A stretch of DNA of 64,000 nucleotides. Source: Peribacillus sp044761985 (GTDB lineage Bacteria > Bacillota > Bacilli > Bacillales > DSM-1321). The position numbers and the translations under genes are program-made. Every line of letters starts with the position of its first letter. The stretch's first letter is position 1. Positions 34,266 through 42,203 of this stretch are shown here, in pieces. The notes beneath the pieces are model-generated. The model ran no database searches. It saw only the letters and a program-made list of their open reading frames with translations, and was not told where the DNA came from. The stretch covers positions 124,001-188,000 of the forward strand of contig NZ_JBIWDK010000003.1 of the NCBI RefSeq assembly GCF_044761985.1, read 5' to 3'.

Positions 34266-34427
34266 ATGTGGATGTTTAAAATATCGGGAGTGCCTGCATC
34301 TGAAGGAAATCCGGGGAATAGGATGAGGGTGGCTGAGCCGTTTTTAGCTAAGGAAAACTATTTCTTAGAAGAGCAACTGTTGCGTTTTCCTTCATTGATG
34401 ATGTCGACTGTGGGGCAAGGATCATGA
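34266..34427 (+). CDS. Small protein coupled to modB, 53 aa, unknown
   Basis: A 53-codon frame starts at an ATG seven bases after AGGGAG and its stop overlaps the modB start (ATGA). The product (ISGVPASEGNPGNRMRVAEP, then a mostly polar tail) has no membrane segment and no family I recognise. In mod operons this position is normally taken by the periplasmic-type binding protein ModA, to which it bears no evident resemblance. It may be a leader peptide that couples translation, or a remnant. Confidence 0.5.
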   Translation: MWMFKISGVPASEGNPGNRMRVAEPFLAKENYFLEEQLLRFPSLMMSTVGQGS

Positions 34428-35077
34428 CCGCGGACTTTTGGTCACCTGTTAGACTGTCCGTTCAGATAGCCGGAATCTCGGGAATCCTCGTCTTTATTAT
34501 AGGAATCATGCTTGCCCGCATCATGGCCAAAAAGCGCTTCAGAGGAAGGGTCATCCTGGAAACCGTGTTTTTGTTGCCCCTTGTATTGCCGCCTTCCGTC
34601 GTCGGGTTTTTACTGATCGTGTTTTTCGGTAAAAACGGAACGCTAGGTCAAGTCATCGAGAAGGTGTTTAGCCAACCAATCATGTTCACCTGGTGGGCGG
34701 CGGTTATTGCTTCTACCGTTGTAGCCTTCCCGCTTATGTACCAATCGGCCAAAACGGGTTTTGAGGGCATAGATGAAGAAATAGAAAATGCCGCGAGAGT
34801 GGATGGAGCGGGTGAATGGAAGTTATTCTGGTATGTATCCCTTCCATTAGCCGGCAAATCCATCCTGACCGGAGCGATATTGAGTTCAGCACGAGCCTTG
34901 GGGGAATTTGGGGCGACACTCATGTTTGCTGGAAACATCCCGGGACAGACCCAGACGATACCGACCGCGATATATATAGCCATGGATTCAGGGAATATGA
35001 CTCTAGCCTGGCTATGGGTCGGTGTGATCATCGCCATCTCTTTCATCATGCTTTTCATCGTGACGTACATAAAATGA
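34424..35077 (+). CDS. modB: Molybdate ABC transporter permease ModB
   Basis: The 217-residue permease has about five membrane segments and the ModB/CysT-type motifs LPLVLPPSVVGFLLI and the EAA loop ENAARVDGAGEWKLFWYVSLPL, ending GEFGATLMFAGNIPGQTQTI. It should form the membrane channel of a molybdate/tungstate importer. Neither the binding protein (modA) nor the ATPase (modC) is present next to it; the following gene is on the other strand. So it is an orphan permease that must pair with subunits encoded elsewhere, or is a relic. Confidence 0.88.
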   Translation: MTADFWSPVRLSVQIAGISGILVFIIGIMLARIMAKKRFRGRVILETVFLLPLVLPPSVVGFLLIVFFGKNGTLGQVIEKVFSQPIMFTWWAAVIASTVVAFPLMYQSAKTGFEGIDEEIENAARVDGAGEWKLFWYVSLPLAGKSILTGAILSSARALGEFGATLMFAGNIPGQTQTIPTAIYIAMDSGNMTLAWLWVGVIIAISFIMLFIVTYIK

Positions 35078-35521
35078 TTATTTTTCGTATAAACTAATGA
35101 AAAATTGAGGTGCGACTTCCACGTCTTTCTTATGAATAAAGCCATTTTTTTCATACAGTTTACGTGCAGGCATGTTCAAGGTACCGGTCGAAACGGATAG
35201 CTTCTTCCATGGAATCGTCAGTTGTAGGTGGGTAAGAAGGGCCTGTGCAATGCCTTTTCGGAAATGATCTGGGTGTACGACCAATCGGCAAATCTCTATC
35301 AGTCCATTTTCACTTTTATAGGAAATGGCCCCGGCAACCGTATCGTCAACAAAAAAACCGATAAATGTTTCTTTGCAGCGTAAGAATTGATTAAACGTTT
35401 CTACCAATGGGGGTATTTCGTCAAATCTAACTAATTCCGCTTCCACTGCATAGGCTTTTTTTTGAAGGGAAAACAGTTGTTGTCCATGGATGGAGCGTAA
35501 TTCTGGAATATTCATCATCAT
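35078..35521 (-). CDS. GNAT family N-acetyltransferase
   Basis: The 147-residue protein has the GNAT core with the acetyl-CoA loop VVHPDHFRKGIAQALLTHL (R/Q-x-x-G-x-A type) and a C-terminal LNMPARKLYEKNGF motif. AAGGAG is 11 bases before the ATG. The acceptor is unknown. It is convergent with modB, one base separating their ends. Confidence 0.85.
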   Translation of the reverse strand: MMMNIPELRSIHGQQLFSLQKKAYAVEAELVRFDEIPPLVETFNQFLRCKETFIGFFVDDTVAGAISYKSENGLIEICRLVVHPDHFRKGIAQALLTHLQLTIPWKKLSVSTGTLNMPARKLYEKNGFIHKKDVEVAPQFFISLYEK

Positions 35522-35630
35522 GCGTAAATCATCTCCTTAAAATCCATTATAATAGAAGTAGGTAAACAGAATGATGGTTTCTTGTGTTATAATCGACAAA
35601 CAAGATGAACTAATGAAATGAGGAAGAAAT

Positions 35631-36125
35631 TTGTTAACATTTGAAGAAAAATTAAGTATCATTGAAACTTTCCCGGAATTAGAACGGAAAGATGTTTCAC
35701 TAGGACGCGTCAATTTCCATTTTCCCGGCAGTGTTCAGGAGAAGAAAATTGTCGTACAGCACCTGCATCCGAATGGCAATGGCTTCGTATACGCAGGGCA
35801 TTTGAAAAAGAAGGAAACAGACCGCAAAGGATTCATCAATATACGTGACTATTCCGAAGAGGAATTAAAAGCATTGATCAAAACTGCCCTATCCTATTTA
35901 TCCGAACCTCCTGTTATGCAAGAAGAGGAGGCGGACGATGAGTTCGCTAGGTTGGAGGGAACTTGGATTGGCCGTGAAAAGCAGGAGCTTTCGCTTGTTA
36001 GAGAAGATCAGCTTTGGAACGTATACTCAGGACCGAACTTAGAGGAGTGTTTCGAAAGTCCAATCGAAGCGGAGCGCTACTTATTGGATGAAGGATTCCG
36101 TCAAAGCAAAAAAAGAAAAATGTAG
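35631..36125 (+). CDS. Hypothetical cytoplasmic protein, 164 aa
   Basis: A TTG start behind AGGAAG gives a 164-residue soluble, acidic-to-neutral protein without signal or membrane segments. Features are FPELERKDVSLGRVNFHFP at the start, a GFINIRDYSEEELKALI helix and WIGREKQELSLVREDQLWN at the end, followed by a basic tail. It resembles conserved Bacillus proteins of unknown function, but I do not recognise the family. Confidence 0.65.
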   Translation: MLTFEEKLSIIETFPELERKDVSLGRVNFHFPGSVQEKKIVVQHLHPNGNGFVYAGHLKKKETDRKGFINIRDYSEEELKALIKTALSYLSEPPVMQEEEADDEFARLEGTWIGREKQELSLVREDQLWNVYSGPNLEECFESPIEAERYLLDEGFRQSKKRKM

Positions 36126-36177
36126 AATTTTAGGATAATTTGTCGGCAAAATTACTCCCATTAATATTGTTTTCAGT

Positions 36178-36212
36178 TAATTACCCATGATATAATATGG
36201 GTAATTATTTTT
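36178..36212 (+). promoter_or_regulatory. Inverted repeat around a TATAAT box upstream of the cold shock gene
   Basis: TAATTACCCAT and ATGGGTAATTA form an 11-bp perfect inverted repeat whose 8-base loop GATATAAT contains a consensus -10 box, and five T residues follow. It could be the csp promoter with an operator laid over it, or a weak terminator of the preceding gene. Confidence 0.55.
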
Positions 36213-36328
36213 GTTCGGAATAAGTTGTTTGATAGAAGGATTTACCGTTTTAGGGTTCCTCTTGAGACATTATCCAGAACCAAAAATAGTATAAAAATGG
36301 ATTTTTTCCAAACACAGGAGGAACTAAC

Positions 36329-36526
36329 ATGGTACAAGGTAAAGTAAAATGGTTCAACGCAGAAAAAGGTTTCGGTTTCATCGAAGTTGAAGGACAAGAC
36401 GACGTATTCGTACATTTCTCAGCTATTCAAGGTGAAGGTTTCAAAACACTTGAAGAAGGCCAAGAAGTTTCTTTCGAAATCGAGCAAGGCGCTCGTGGAC
36501 CACAAGCTGCTAACGTTCAAAAATAA
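36329..36526 (+). CDS. cspD: Cold shock protein (CspD/CspB-like)
   Basis: The 65-residue protein is a single cold-shock domain with RNP1 KGFGFIEVEG and RNP2 VFVHFSAIQ, a nucleic acid chaperone for mRNA. It is closest by eye to B. subtilis CspD. An approximately 120-base untranslated leader precedes it, as is common for csp genes. GGAGGAACTAAC lies before the ATG. Confidence 0.93.
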   Translation: MVQGKVKWFNAEKGFGFIEVEGQDDVFVHFSAIQGEGFKTLEEGQEVSFEIEQGARGPQAANVQK

Positions 36527-36540
36527 TTGAATGTTAATAA

Positions 36541-36567
36541 AGACCCCAATTTGGGGTCTTTTTATTT
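36541..36567 (+). terminator. Terminator of the cold shock gene
   Basis: AGACCCC-AATTT-GGGGTCT stem followed by TTTTTATTTT. Confidence 0.9.
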
Positions 36568-36591
36568 TGTATTTACAAGCTTGGGAGTTTG

Positions 36592-37011
36592 TTAGTTTGT
36601 AAATAGAGAGGCGAACTTTTTTATCCTGGGTAGGTCAGCTTCTTGATACATTTGTTCGATTTTCAATGTAGCGACCAATTGGCTCTTGGCAAATAGCATG
36701 TCCCGAAATTGGTCGACGGCTCCGCAAAAATGATTGTAATTGGTTTCACCCGTTCCGAAGACTCCTGTTTTCAGGTGGGAAATCGGCATTTGCTCTAGCT
36801 CCGAATAGAAGGCGGACATTCTGGCAGGAAGCTCGCCATTTCCCCAAGTATAAGTACCGACAATCAACGAATCATACTCATGCACTGTACGTATATCAAA
36901 TTCAAGAACCCGAAATAGCTCTGCTTCGGGCAAAAGGGATGCAAGGACTTCAGCAAGCGCCTTTGTATTGCCGCCTGCCGAATGATGGACGATGGCGGCT
37001 TTAAAGCTCAT
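36592..37011 (-). CDS. Flavodoxin-like protein in the NrdI position
   Basis: The 139-residue protein has a flavodoxin fold: FMN phosphate loop HHSAGGNTKALAEVL, the isoalloxazine loop GTYTWGNGELP and GTGETNYNHFCGAVDQF. It overlaps the end of the small-subunit gene by 11 bases and is the third gene of the ribonucleotide reductase operon. NrdI, a flavodoxin relative needed to build the Mn-tyrosyl radical of class Ib enzymes, usually holds this role, but these loops look like a classical flavodoxin. It is probably the reductant for cofactor assembly. An upstream ATG at 37029 lacks a binding site. Confidence 0.8.
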   Translation of the reverse strand: MSFKAAIVHHSAGGNTKALAEVLASLLPEAELFRVLEFDIRTVHEYDSLIVGTYTWGNGELPARMSAFYSELEQMPISHLKTGVFGTGETNYNHFCGAVDQFRDMLFAKSQLVATLKIEQMYQEADLPRIKKFASLFTN

Positions 37012-38053
37012 CGAACCCGTTGCTTGCATTTACTTGGCTATAGGTCCTTGATTTTTGCTCGAAGAAGTCGGTCTTCGTCAGCCCGATGGATTCATCGTCG
37101 AACGTTTTGATCCAGGGCATCGGGTTCTCGCTATACTCTTGATACAAGTTTTCAAGTCCAAGCATGCGTAATCGTTTGTTGGCGATATATTCAATATACT
37201 CGTTGAACTCGTCCAAATCGAGATCTGCTTTTGTTTGGATATCCTCAAGCATATATTCGGACCATTCTTTTTCAAGCTCGACGGCCTTTTCAATCGTCGT
37301 ATAGATGAACTTCGTATTGTCTTCATTATTCAGTTCCGGATATTCATACATTAAAATTTGTACAAGCATGCCAATGAAATCGAAGTGGACCATTTCATCG
37401 CGATGAATATAGGAAATCATCGTTGCCGAACCGGTCATCAGATTTTGCCGGCCCAGATTGTAGTAGAAGGCGAAAGCCAGGTAAAAATAGATCCCTTCAA
37501 GGTTCGTGGAATGGATGAGCGCCTCGAATAAGTGCTGAGGGCTAGGGTCGTCCACAAATGTTTGGTAGGCATCCACGATCGGATGGTTCCGCTTGATTAC
37601 TTCCGGGTGTTCTTTGATCCGGTCAAAAAGCTGTTTTTGCTTGCCGACAGGAATCAAGGAAGCAAGGATGTAAGAATACGATTCATTATGAATGGATTCC
37701 TGCTGGGCCATGTTGGCGAGGATCGCCTTTGCTGCCGGATCCTTGATGTATCGAAGGATCTCCACTAATGTTGGTGTTTGCAGGCTGTCCATCCCGGCAA
37801 TCATCGTGAGGATGTCGAGGAAAGCATCCTGGATATCCTCATCCAATTCACCCCACTGCTTTTTATCCTGGATCATGTTCACGCTCGATGGCTTCCAAAA
37901 ATTGTTGATGAGCTGTGTATAGGTATCATAGAATTTTTCATACTGAATGTCGTTCCAAAGGAGAAAGCCTGATGCTTCTCCTTTGAAAACGCCGGTTGCC
38001 TTGGTAGGATGGGTTGGTTCGAGCATCCTGATTTTCTTGATATGGTTTGTCAT
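37001..38053 (-). CDS. nrdF: Class I ribonucleotide reductase, small (radical) subunit
   Basis: The 350-residue R2 protein has all six metal ligands and the radical Tyr: Asp in AGMDSLQ, Glu and His in QQESIH, Tyr four residues on in HNESYSYI, Glu in LEGIYFY, and Glu and His in RDEMVH. It therefore looks like a normal di-metal tyrosyl-radical subunit. ATG 38053 is chosen, with GAAGGAG nine bases upstream. It is 42 bases after the large-subunit gene. Whether the metal is iron or manganese is not visible. Confidence 0.94.
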   Translation of the reverse strand: MTNHIKKIRMLEPTHPTKATGVFKGEASGFLLWNDIQYEKFYDTYTQLINNFWKPSSVNMIQDKKQWGELDEDIQDAFLDILTMIAGMDSLQTPTLVEILRYIKDPAAKAILANMAQQESIHNESYSYILASLIPVGKQKQLFDRIKEHPEVIKRNHPIVDAYQTFVDDPSPQHLFEALIHSTNLEGIYFYLAFAFYYNLGRQNLMTGSATMISYIHRDEMVHFDFIGMLVQILMYEYPELNNEDNTKFIYTTIEKAVELEKEWSEYMLEDIQTKADLDLDEFNEYIEYIANKRLRMLGLENLYQEYSENPMPWIKTFDDESIGLTKTDFFEQKSRTYSQVNASNGFDEL

Positions 38054-38095
38054 CTGTAAAATCTCCTTCAATAAAGTAAATTCCATTCCCACTCG

Positions 38096-40390
38096 TTAAC
38101 TGGAGCAGCTCTCACAGGCATTGTCGTATTCGGATGAAGTGGAACGAAGATAATAAGTCGATTTCAATCCGCTTTCCCATGCTGTTAGGTGTATGTCCAA
38201 TAACACTTTAGCCTTGATCGTGTTTTGTACATACAGGTTGAAGCTGATGGCTTGGTCGATATGACGTTGACGTGCTGCATTTTGCTTGATGCTTTCCTTT
38301 TGGTCCAAATGGAAGCGCGTTTTTTTATAGTATTCATACGTAGTGGGCGTCAATCCAGGCGCTGTCACTTTAAATTTGAAGTTTTTCTTTTCTTCATAAA
38401 ACTCGATTTCATATAACGGGTCGATGCCATCCGTGGAATGACCGATTTTGGCAGTCGATGAATTGGGGGCGATTGCCATTAAATAGCCGTTTCGTGTACC
38501 ATACTGCTGCACTTCTTCTTTTAATTCCAACCATTTTGGATCTCTATAGTCACGAAGGTCGAAATACTCCCCCGTTTGCCAATCGGACCCTTCGAAGTAT
38601 GGGTAGGTTCCTTTTTCCTTGGCCAATTCATTGGATGTTTTAATGGTTAAATAAGCGATTTTCTCATATAAGGTATCGGCGTACTGAACGGCTTCATCGG
38701 ACTCCCAGTAGATATTTTGCGTCGCGAGTAAATGATGCCACCCGAAAGTTCCTAAGCCGATTGAGCGGTAGCGCTTATTCGAAATGGAAGCTTGCTTGAC
38801 CGGTAAGGTATTCACGTCAATGACGTTATCGAGCATGCGGATCTGAATCGGGATCAGTCTCTCCAATACATCGCTGTTCACCGCGCGTGGCAGGTTGATG
38901 GAAGAAAGGTTGCAGACAACGAAATCCCCGCTTTTGCGAACTACGACGACATCGCCATCTTCCGTTTCATATTCGTCGGTGATCGTTGAAGGGCTTAAGT
39001 TCTGGGCGATTTCCGTACAAAGGTTAGAACAATAGATCATCCCTTTATGCTTGTTCGGGTTCTTTCTGTTCACTTCGTCCCGGTAGAACATATAGGGTAC
39101 GCCTTCTTCTAATTGTGAAATCATGATGCCTTTCATAATGTCCATCGCTTTGATTTTCTCGAAACTATAGCCTGGAAGTATGCCATTCTCCGCCGCCTCT
39201 ACAGCAAGGGCGTAATGGTCCCTGAAACTGCCATCCCCTTTTTTCTCGTCATAAAAATCCTCGAGGGAGAACCCAAGGGTTTGCTTCACGGTATGCGGGT
39301 CGAAGAGATACCAATCTTTCCGGTCACGCACGGCTTCCATGAATAAATCGGGGATGCAGACACCAGTGAAGATATCATGCGCCTTTAGGCGGTCATCGCC
39401 GTTTTGCGTCTTCAAGTCAAGGAAGCTCATGATGTCCTTATGCCACGCATCCAGATAGATGGCGATTGCGCCTTTACGTTGTCCCAATTGATCGACGCTG
39501 ACGGCCGTTTGGTTAAAGAGGCGAATCCAGGGAGTCGTGCCTGAACTGTTACCGGAAAAACCGCGGATATCAGAACCGAGCGAACGGATTTTTCCGACAT
39601 ATAGACCAACGCCGCCACCGAACTTGGAAACTTTTGCGGCATCATAGTTTGATTGATAAATTCCGTCGATGGAATCCTCGATTGCATCGATGAAGCATGA
39701 ACTCAATTGCCCGTGGGTTTTGCCGGCATTTGAAAGGGTAGGGGTCGCAACCGTCATATATAGGTTCGACATTGCCCAGTAGGCCTCTTTGACAAGCTGC
39801 AGGCGGTGTTCCGTTTTTTCCAGTCTCATGATTTCCATGGCAATGATCATGAAGCGCTCCTGGGGAAGTTCATAGACCTTGTCTTTTTTTGGACGGGCCA
39901 AGTAGCGATCATTCAAAAGATAGATTCCGATATATGAAAATAGTTTATCTTTTTCCGGATCGATGACCGAACCCAATTCTTCGATTTCCGTTTTTGTGTA
40001 GGAGTCGAGAAGCTCTGCTTTATAAACAGGGTAACGTTGCCCTTCATGCTGCTGAGAGAGTTCTTGAATCAATTCATAGAAAGGTCCATAGTTCCGGCCT
40101 TCATAGCCCCGGTTCTTTTGGGCATCACGATACATGGCATTCAATAGTTCCCTTGCGGCGACGAATGTCCAGTCTGGGGCATCGATATCGACACTTTCAA
40201 GTGCAAGCTGGATCAACTTTTTCGATGTTTGTTCTTCTGAAGCATCACCTTTTCGATCGAGCCATTTAGTAAAACGCTTTTTGAACTTTTCCATATCAAG
40301 ACGGCCTTCGAAATCCTTGGATAACATGTCCATCTGGATTGAATTTGTTTCTGTGTCATTTTTTATGGTAGGGTTATATGTTTGAGTCAT
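38096..40390 (-). CDS. nrdE: Class I ribonucleotide reductase, large (catalytic) subunit
   Basis: The 764-residue R1 protein reduces ribonucleoside diphosphates. Seen are the active-site Cys in GKTHGQLSSCFIDA, the NLCTEI stretch with the active-site Asn and Cys, the partner Cys in FVVCNLSSINLP, and a C-terminal CESC pair that relays electrons. The radical-transfer tyrosines are in the last 60 residues (TYEYYKKTR area). It begins the operon with the small subunit and flavodoxin-like protein. AGAGGAGG precedes the ATG. Expression is under a cobalamin riboswitch and terminator upstream. It is somewhat longer than typical NrdE (about 700), so NrdA is an alternative name. Confidence 0.93.
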   Translation of the reverse strand: MTQTYNPTIKNDTETNSIQMDMLSKDFEGRLDMEKFKKRFTKWLDRKGDASEEQTSKKLIQLALESVDIDAPDWTFVAARELLNAMYRDAQKNRGYEGRNYGPFYELIQELSQQHEGQRYPVYKAELLDSYTKTEIEELGSVIDPEKDKLFSYIGIYLLNDRYLARPKKDKVYELPQERFMIIAMEIMRLEKTEHRLQLVKEAYWAMSNLYMTVATPTLSNAGKTHGQLSSCFIDAIEDSIDGIYQSNYDAAKVSKFGGGVGLYVGKIRSLGSDIRGFSGNSSGTTPWIRLFNQTAVSVDQLGQRKGAIAIYLDAWHKDIMSFLDLKTQNGDDRLKAHDIFTGVCIPDLFMEAVRDRKDWYLFDPHTVKQTLGFSLEDFYDEKKGDGSFRDHYALAVEAAENGILPGYSFEKIKAMDIMKGIMISQLEEGVPYMFYRDEVNRKNPNKHKGMIYCSNLCTEIAQNLSPSTITDEYETEDGDVVVVRKSGDFVVCNLSSINLPRAVNSDVLERLIPIQIRMLDNVIDVNTLPVKQASISNKRYRSIGLGTFGWHHLLATQNIYWESDEAVQYADTLYEKIAYLTIKTSNELAKEKGTYPYFEGSDWQTGEYFDLRDYRDPKWLELKEEVQQYGTRNGYLMAIAPNSSTAKIGHSTDGIDPLYEIEFYEEKKNFKFKVTAPGLTPTTYEYYKKTRFHLDQKESIKQNAARQRHIDQAISFNLYVQNTIKAKVLLDIHLTAWESGLKSTYYLRSTSSEYDNACESCSS

Positions 40391-40421
40391 AAATGTTCCT
40401 CCTCTTAAATGTACGCGAATA

Positions 40422-40449
40422 AAAAAAAACCGCCCAATAAATTGAGCGG
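40422..40449 (-). terminator. Attenuator terminator before nrdE
   Basis: On the minus strand CCGCTCAAT-TT-ATTGGGCGG (one U-G pair) is followed by a run of T residues. It lies between the cobalamin riboswitch and the gene, as expected of transcription attenuation. Upstream (40451-40505) the words AAACGATAG and CTATCGTTT can pair as a further hairpin, a possible antiterminator. Confidence 0.85.
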
Positions 40450-40536
40450 ATCAAACGATAGGATAAAAGAGCCATGAAAAAATAGCCGTTACACTATCGT
40501 TTCATCATCTCAATCCCCGAAGAATAAGAAACTTGA

Positions 40537-40700
40537 AAAAACCAGGCAGGTCTCCTGACTCATGATCATCCTACTTTGAGTCCTTCCCGTATAGAGAGCT
40601 ATACAGTGGTTTTCTCATTTCGTCACATTTACAGTTGCGGGGACAGTTCCGGGTTCACACCGGATTCCCTTTTCAGCCATCTCTGGCACCTTGGTTAATA
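40537..40700 (-). promoter_or_regulatory. Cobalamin riboswitch
   Basis: Read on the minus strand, the element has the conserved core GAATCCGGTGTGAACCCGG, ACTGTCCCCGCAACTGTAA, then ACCACTG near 40603 (B12 box-like), GGGAAGG and GAGTCAGGAGACCTGCCTGG. These occur in the order and spacing of the adenosylcobalamin riboswitch. It sits upstream of the ribonucleotide reductase operon, so B12 should turn off this B12-independent enzyme. It cannot control ppaC, which reads the other way. Confidence 0.93.
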
Positions 40701-40997
40701 ATTCTATATATAGTTATTTATGTTGTTAGAAAAGTCAATATCTAGTATGTATGCTTATATTATCGTAAGCCATCCATGCTGATAATTCAACATATATATT
40801 TGTGGAAAACTGATTCATATCTATTGACAAGGTCGGATAAAGGAAGAGGATGATGAAAGAATATAGGGAGGAATACAAAATTCCATCGCGGAATGTCAGG
40901 GTTTTTGTGTTAAAATAAATTGCATAGCAAAACTAGGGATTCTGGTTATGAAAAGAAAAATCCCTGCCAAATCATTTAGGAAAAAGGAGAAAAAATC

Positions 40998-41927
40998 GTG
41001 GAAAAAATATTAGTTTTTGGACATAAGAATCCGGATACCGACACTATCTGTTCAGCAATCGCTTATGCTGACCTAAAAAAGCAGCTGGGCATCCAAGCTG
41101 AACCTGTTCGTCTTGGTGAAGTGAATGGTGAAACACAATATGCGTTGGACCAATTTAAATTCGAAGCACCCCGCCTTGTTGAAAAAGTGGCTGGGGAAGC
41201 GGATGGCGTGATTTTAGTCGATCACAACGAACGTCAGCAAAGTGCCGAAGACATTGACCAGGTACGCGTATTGGAAGTCATCGACCATCATCGTATCGCT
41301 AATTTCGAAACAAGTGATCCTTTATATTACCGCGCAGAACCAGTTGGCTGCACGGCTACTATTTTAAATAAGATTTATAAAGAAAACGGAATTGAAGTGC
41401 CTAAAGCCATTGCAGGACTTATGCTTTCAGCCATCATTTCCGACTCTTTATTATTCAAATCGCCTACTTGCACGGAGCAAGACGTCGCAGCTGCTATGGA
41501 ATTAGCGGAAATTGCCGGCGTGAATGCTGAAACATATGGCTTGGAGATGCTAAAAGCGGGTGCTGACCTGAGTGACAAAACCATCGATCAGCTCATCACA
41601 CTTGATGCAAAAGAATTTTCAATGGGAACGGCAAAAGTTGAGATTGCTCAAGTGAATGCTGTTGACCCGAATGAAGTGCTTGCAAAGCAATCAGAAATTG
41701 AAGCAGCGATTCATGCAGTTATTGCCGCGAAAGAATTGGATTTATTCTTATTCGTCGTAACGGATATCTTAACGAATGATTCCGTTGCCTTGGCTCTAGG
41801 AGCATCAGCGGATGCAGTGGAGAAAGCGTATAACGTAACATTGAATAAGAACATTGCTGTATTGGAAGGCGTCGTATCACGTAAAAAACAAATTGTACCA
41901 GTTTTAACAGATATCTTCGCTAAGTAA
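40998..41927 (+). CDS. ppaC: Manganese-dependent inorganic pyrophosphatase
   Basis: The 309-residue family II pyrophosphatase has the DHH-family metal motifs HKNPDTDTICSAIAY, LVDHNERQQ and VIDHHR, and a C-terminal DHHA2 domain with SRKKQIVPVL. It hydrolyses pyrophosphate with Mn and is of the cytoplasmic type. A GTG start follows AAAAAGGAG. A strong terminator ends the unit. Confidence 0.96.
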   Translation: MEKILVFGHKNPDTDTICSAIAYADLKKQLGIQAEPVRLGEVNGETQYALDQFKFEAPRLVEKVAGEADGVILVDHNERQQSAEDIDQVRVLEVIDHHRIANFETSDPLYYRAEPVGCTATILNKIYKENGIEVPKAIAGLMLSAIISDSLLFKSPTCTEQDVAAAMELAEIAGVNAETYGLEMLKAGADLSDKTIDQLITLDAKEFSMGTAKVEIAQVNAVDPNEVLAKQSEIEAAIHAVIAAKELDLFLFVVTDILTNDSVALALGASADAVEKAYNVTLNKNIAVLEGVVSRKKQIVPVLTDIFAK

Positions 41928-41929
41928 TA

Positions 41930-41976
41930 AAAAAAGGACTCGATGCCACTTTGAAAGTGGCTTCGAGTCCTTTTTT
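41930..41976. terminator. Bidirectional terminator after ppaC
   Basis: A 21-bp stem (AAAAAAGGACTCGATGCCACT with one mismatch in its partner) with a 5-nt loop and T/A runs. Confidence 0.93.
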
Positions 41977-42122
41977 CAATTCAACGCTTCTTTCTCTTTT
42001 TCATACGCAATCACGATAAGCTCTTTGTTTGATTCCTCACGTATTTTTCCTTCAAAGAGTTTTAACTCATTGAGAAGGTCAGGTGATAAATCTGCTGCAG
42101 TATAATCCTGTTCGGATGACAT
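41976..42122 (-). CDS. Small hypothetical protein, 48 aa
   Basis: A 48-codon frame begins with ATG seven bases after GGAGGG. The product is hydrophilic and probably helical (SPDLLNELKLFEGKI, KELIVIAYEKEKEALN) without cysteines or membrane segments. It is the single gene between ppaC and the SulP permease and shares the ppaC terminator from the other side. No family recognised, although such short Bacillus proteins with this layout are common. Confidence 0.65.
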   Translation of the reverse strand: MSSEQDYTAADLSPDLLNELKLFEGKIREESNKELIVIAYEKEKEALN

Positions 42123-42203
42123 GATTTTCCCTCCAATCCAGAGTATCATTCACTCTAGTTTGGCGGTTCAGCAAGAATTTATGCAGGGGAGCCATGCATC
42201 CTT

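Larger units (their letters stand above)
40391..40997. other. Leader region of the nrd operon and promoter of ppaC
   Basis: The 607 bases contain, on the minus strand, the terminator, an overlapping alternative hairpin and the cobalamin riboswitch of the nrd operon. Its remaining part (about 40701-40997) is the divergent promoter region, with no gene seen. Confidence 0.7.

Noticed and set aside
34131..34427. Longer 98-codon version of the frame before modB, as a possible ModA remnant
   Set aside because: The only ribosome binding site is before the ATG at 34266, and no ModA signature or lipoprotein signal is present in either version.
37001..38053. Metal-free (class Ie) small subunit of ribonucleotide reductase
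   Set aside because: All six carboxylate and histidine ligands and the radical tyrosine are present.
40537..40700. Riboswitch as regulator of the pyrophosphatase gene
   Set aside because: All conserved elements read on the minus strand, toward the ribonucleotide reductase operon.
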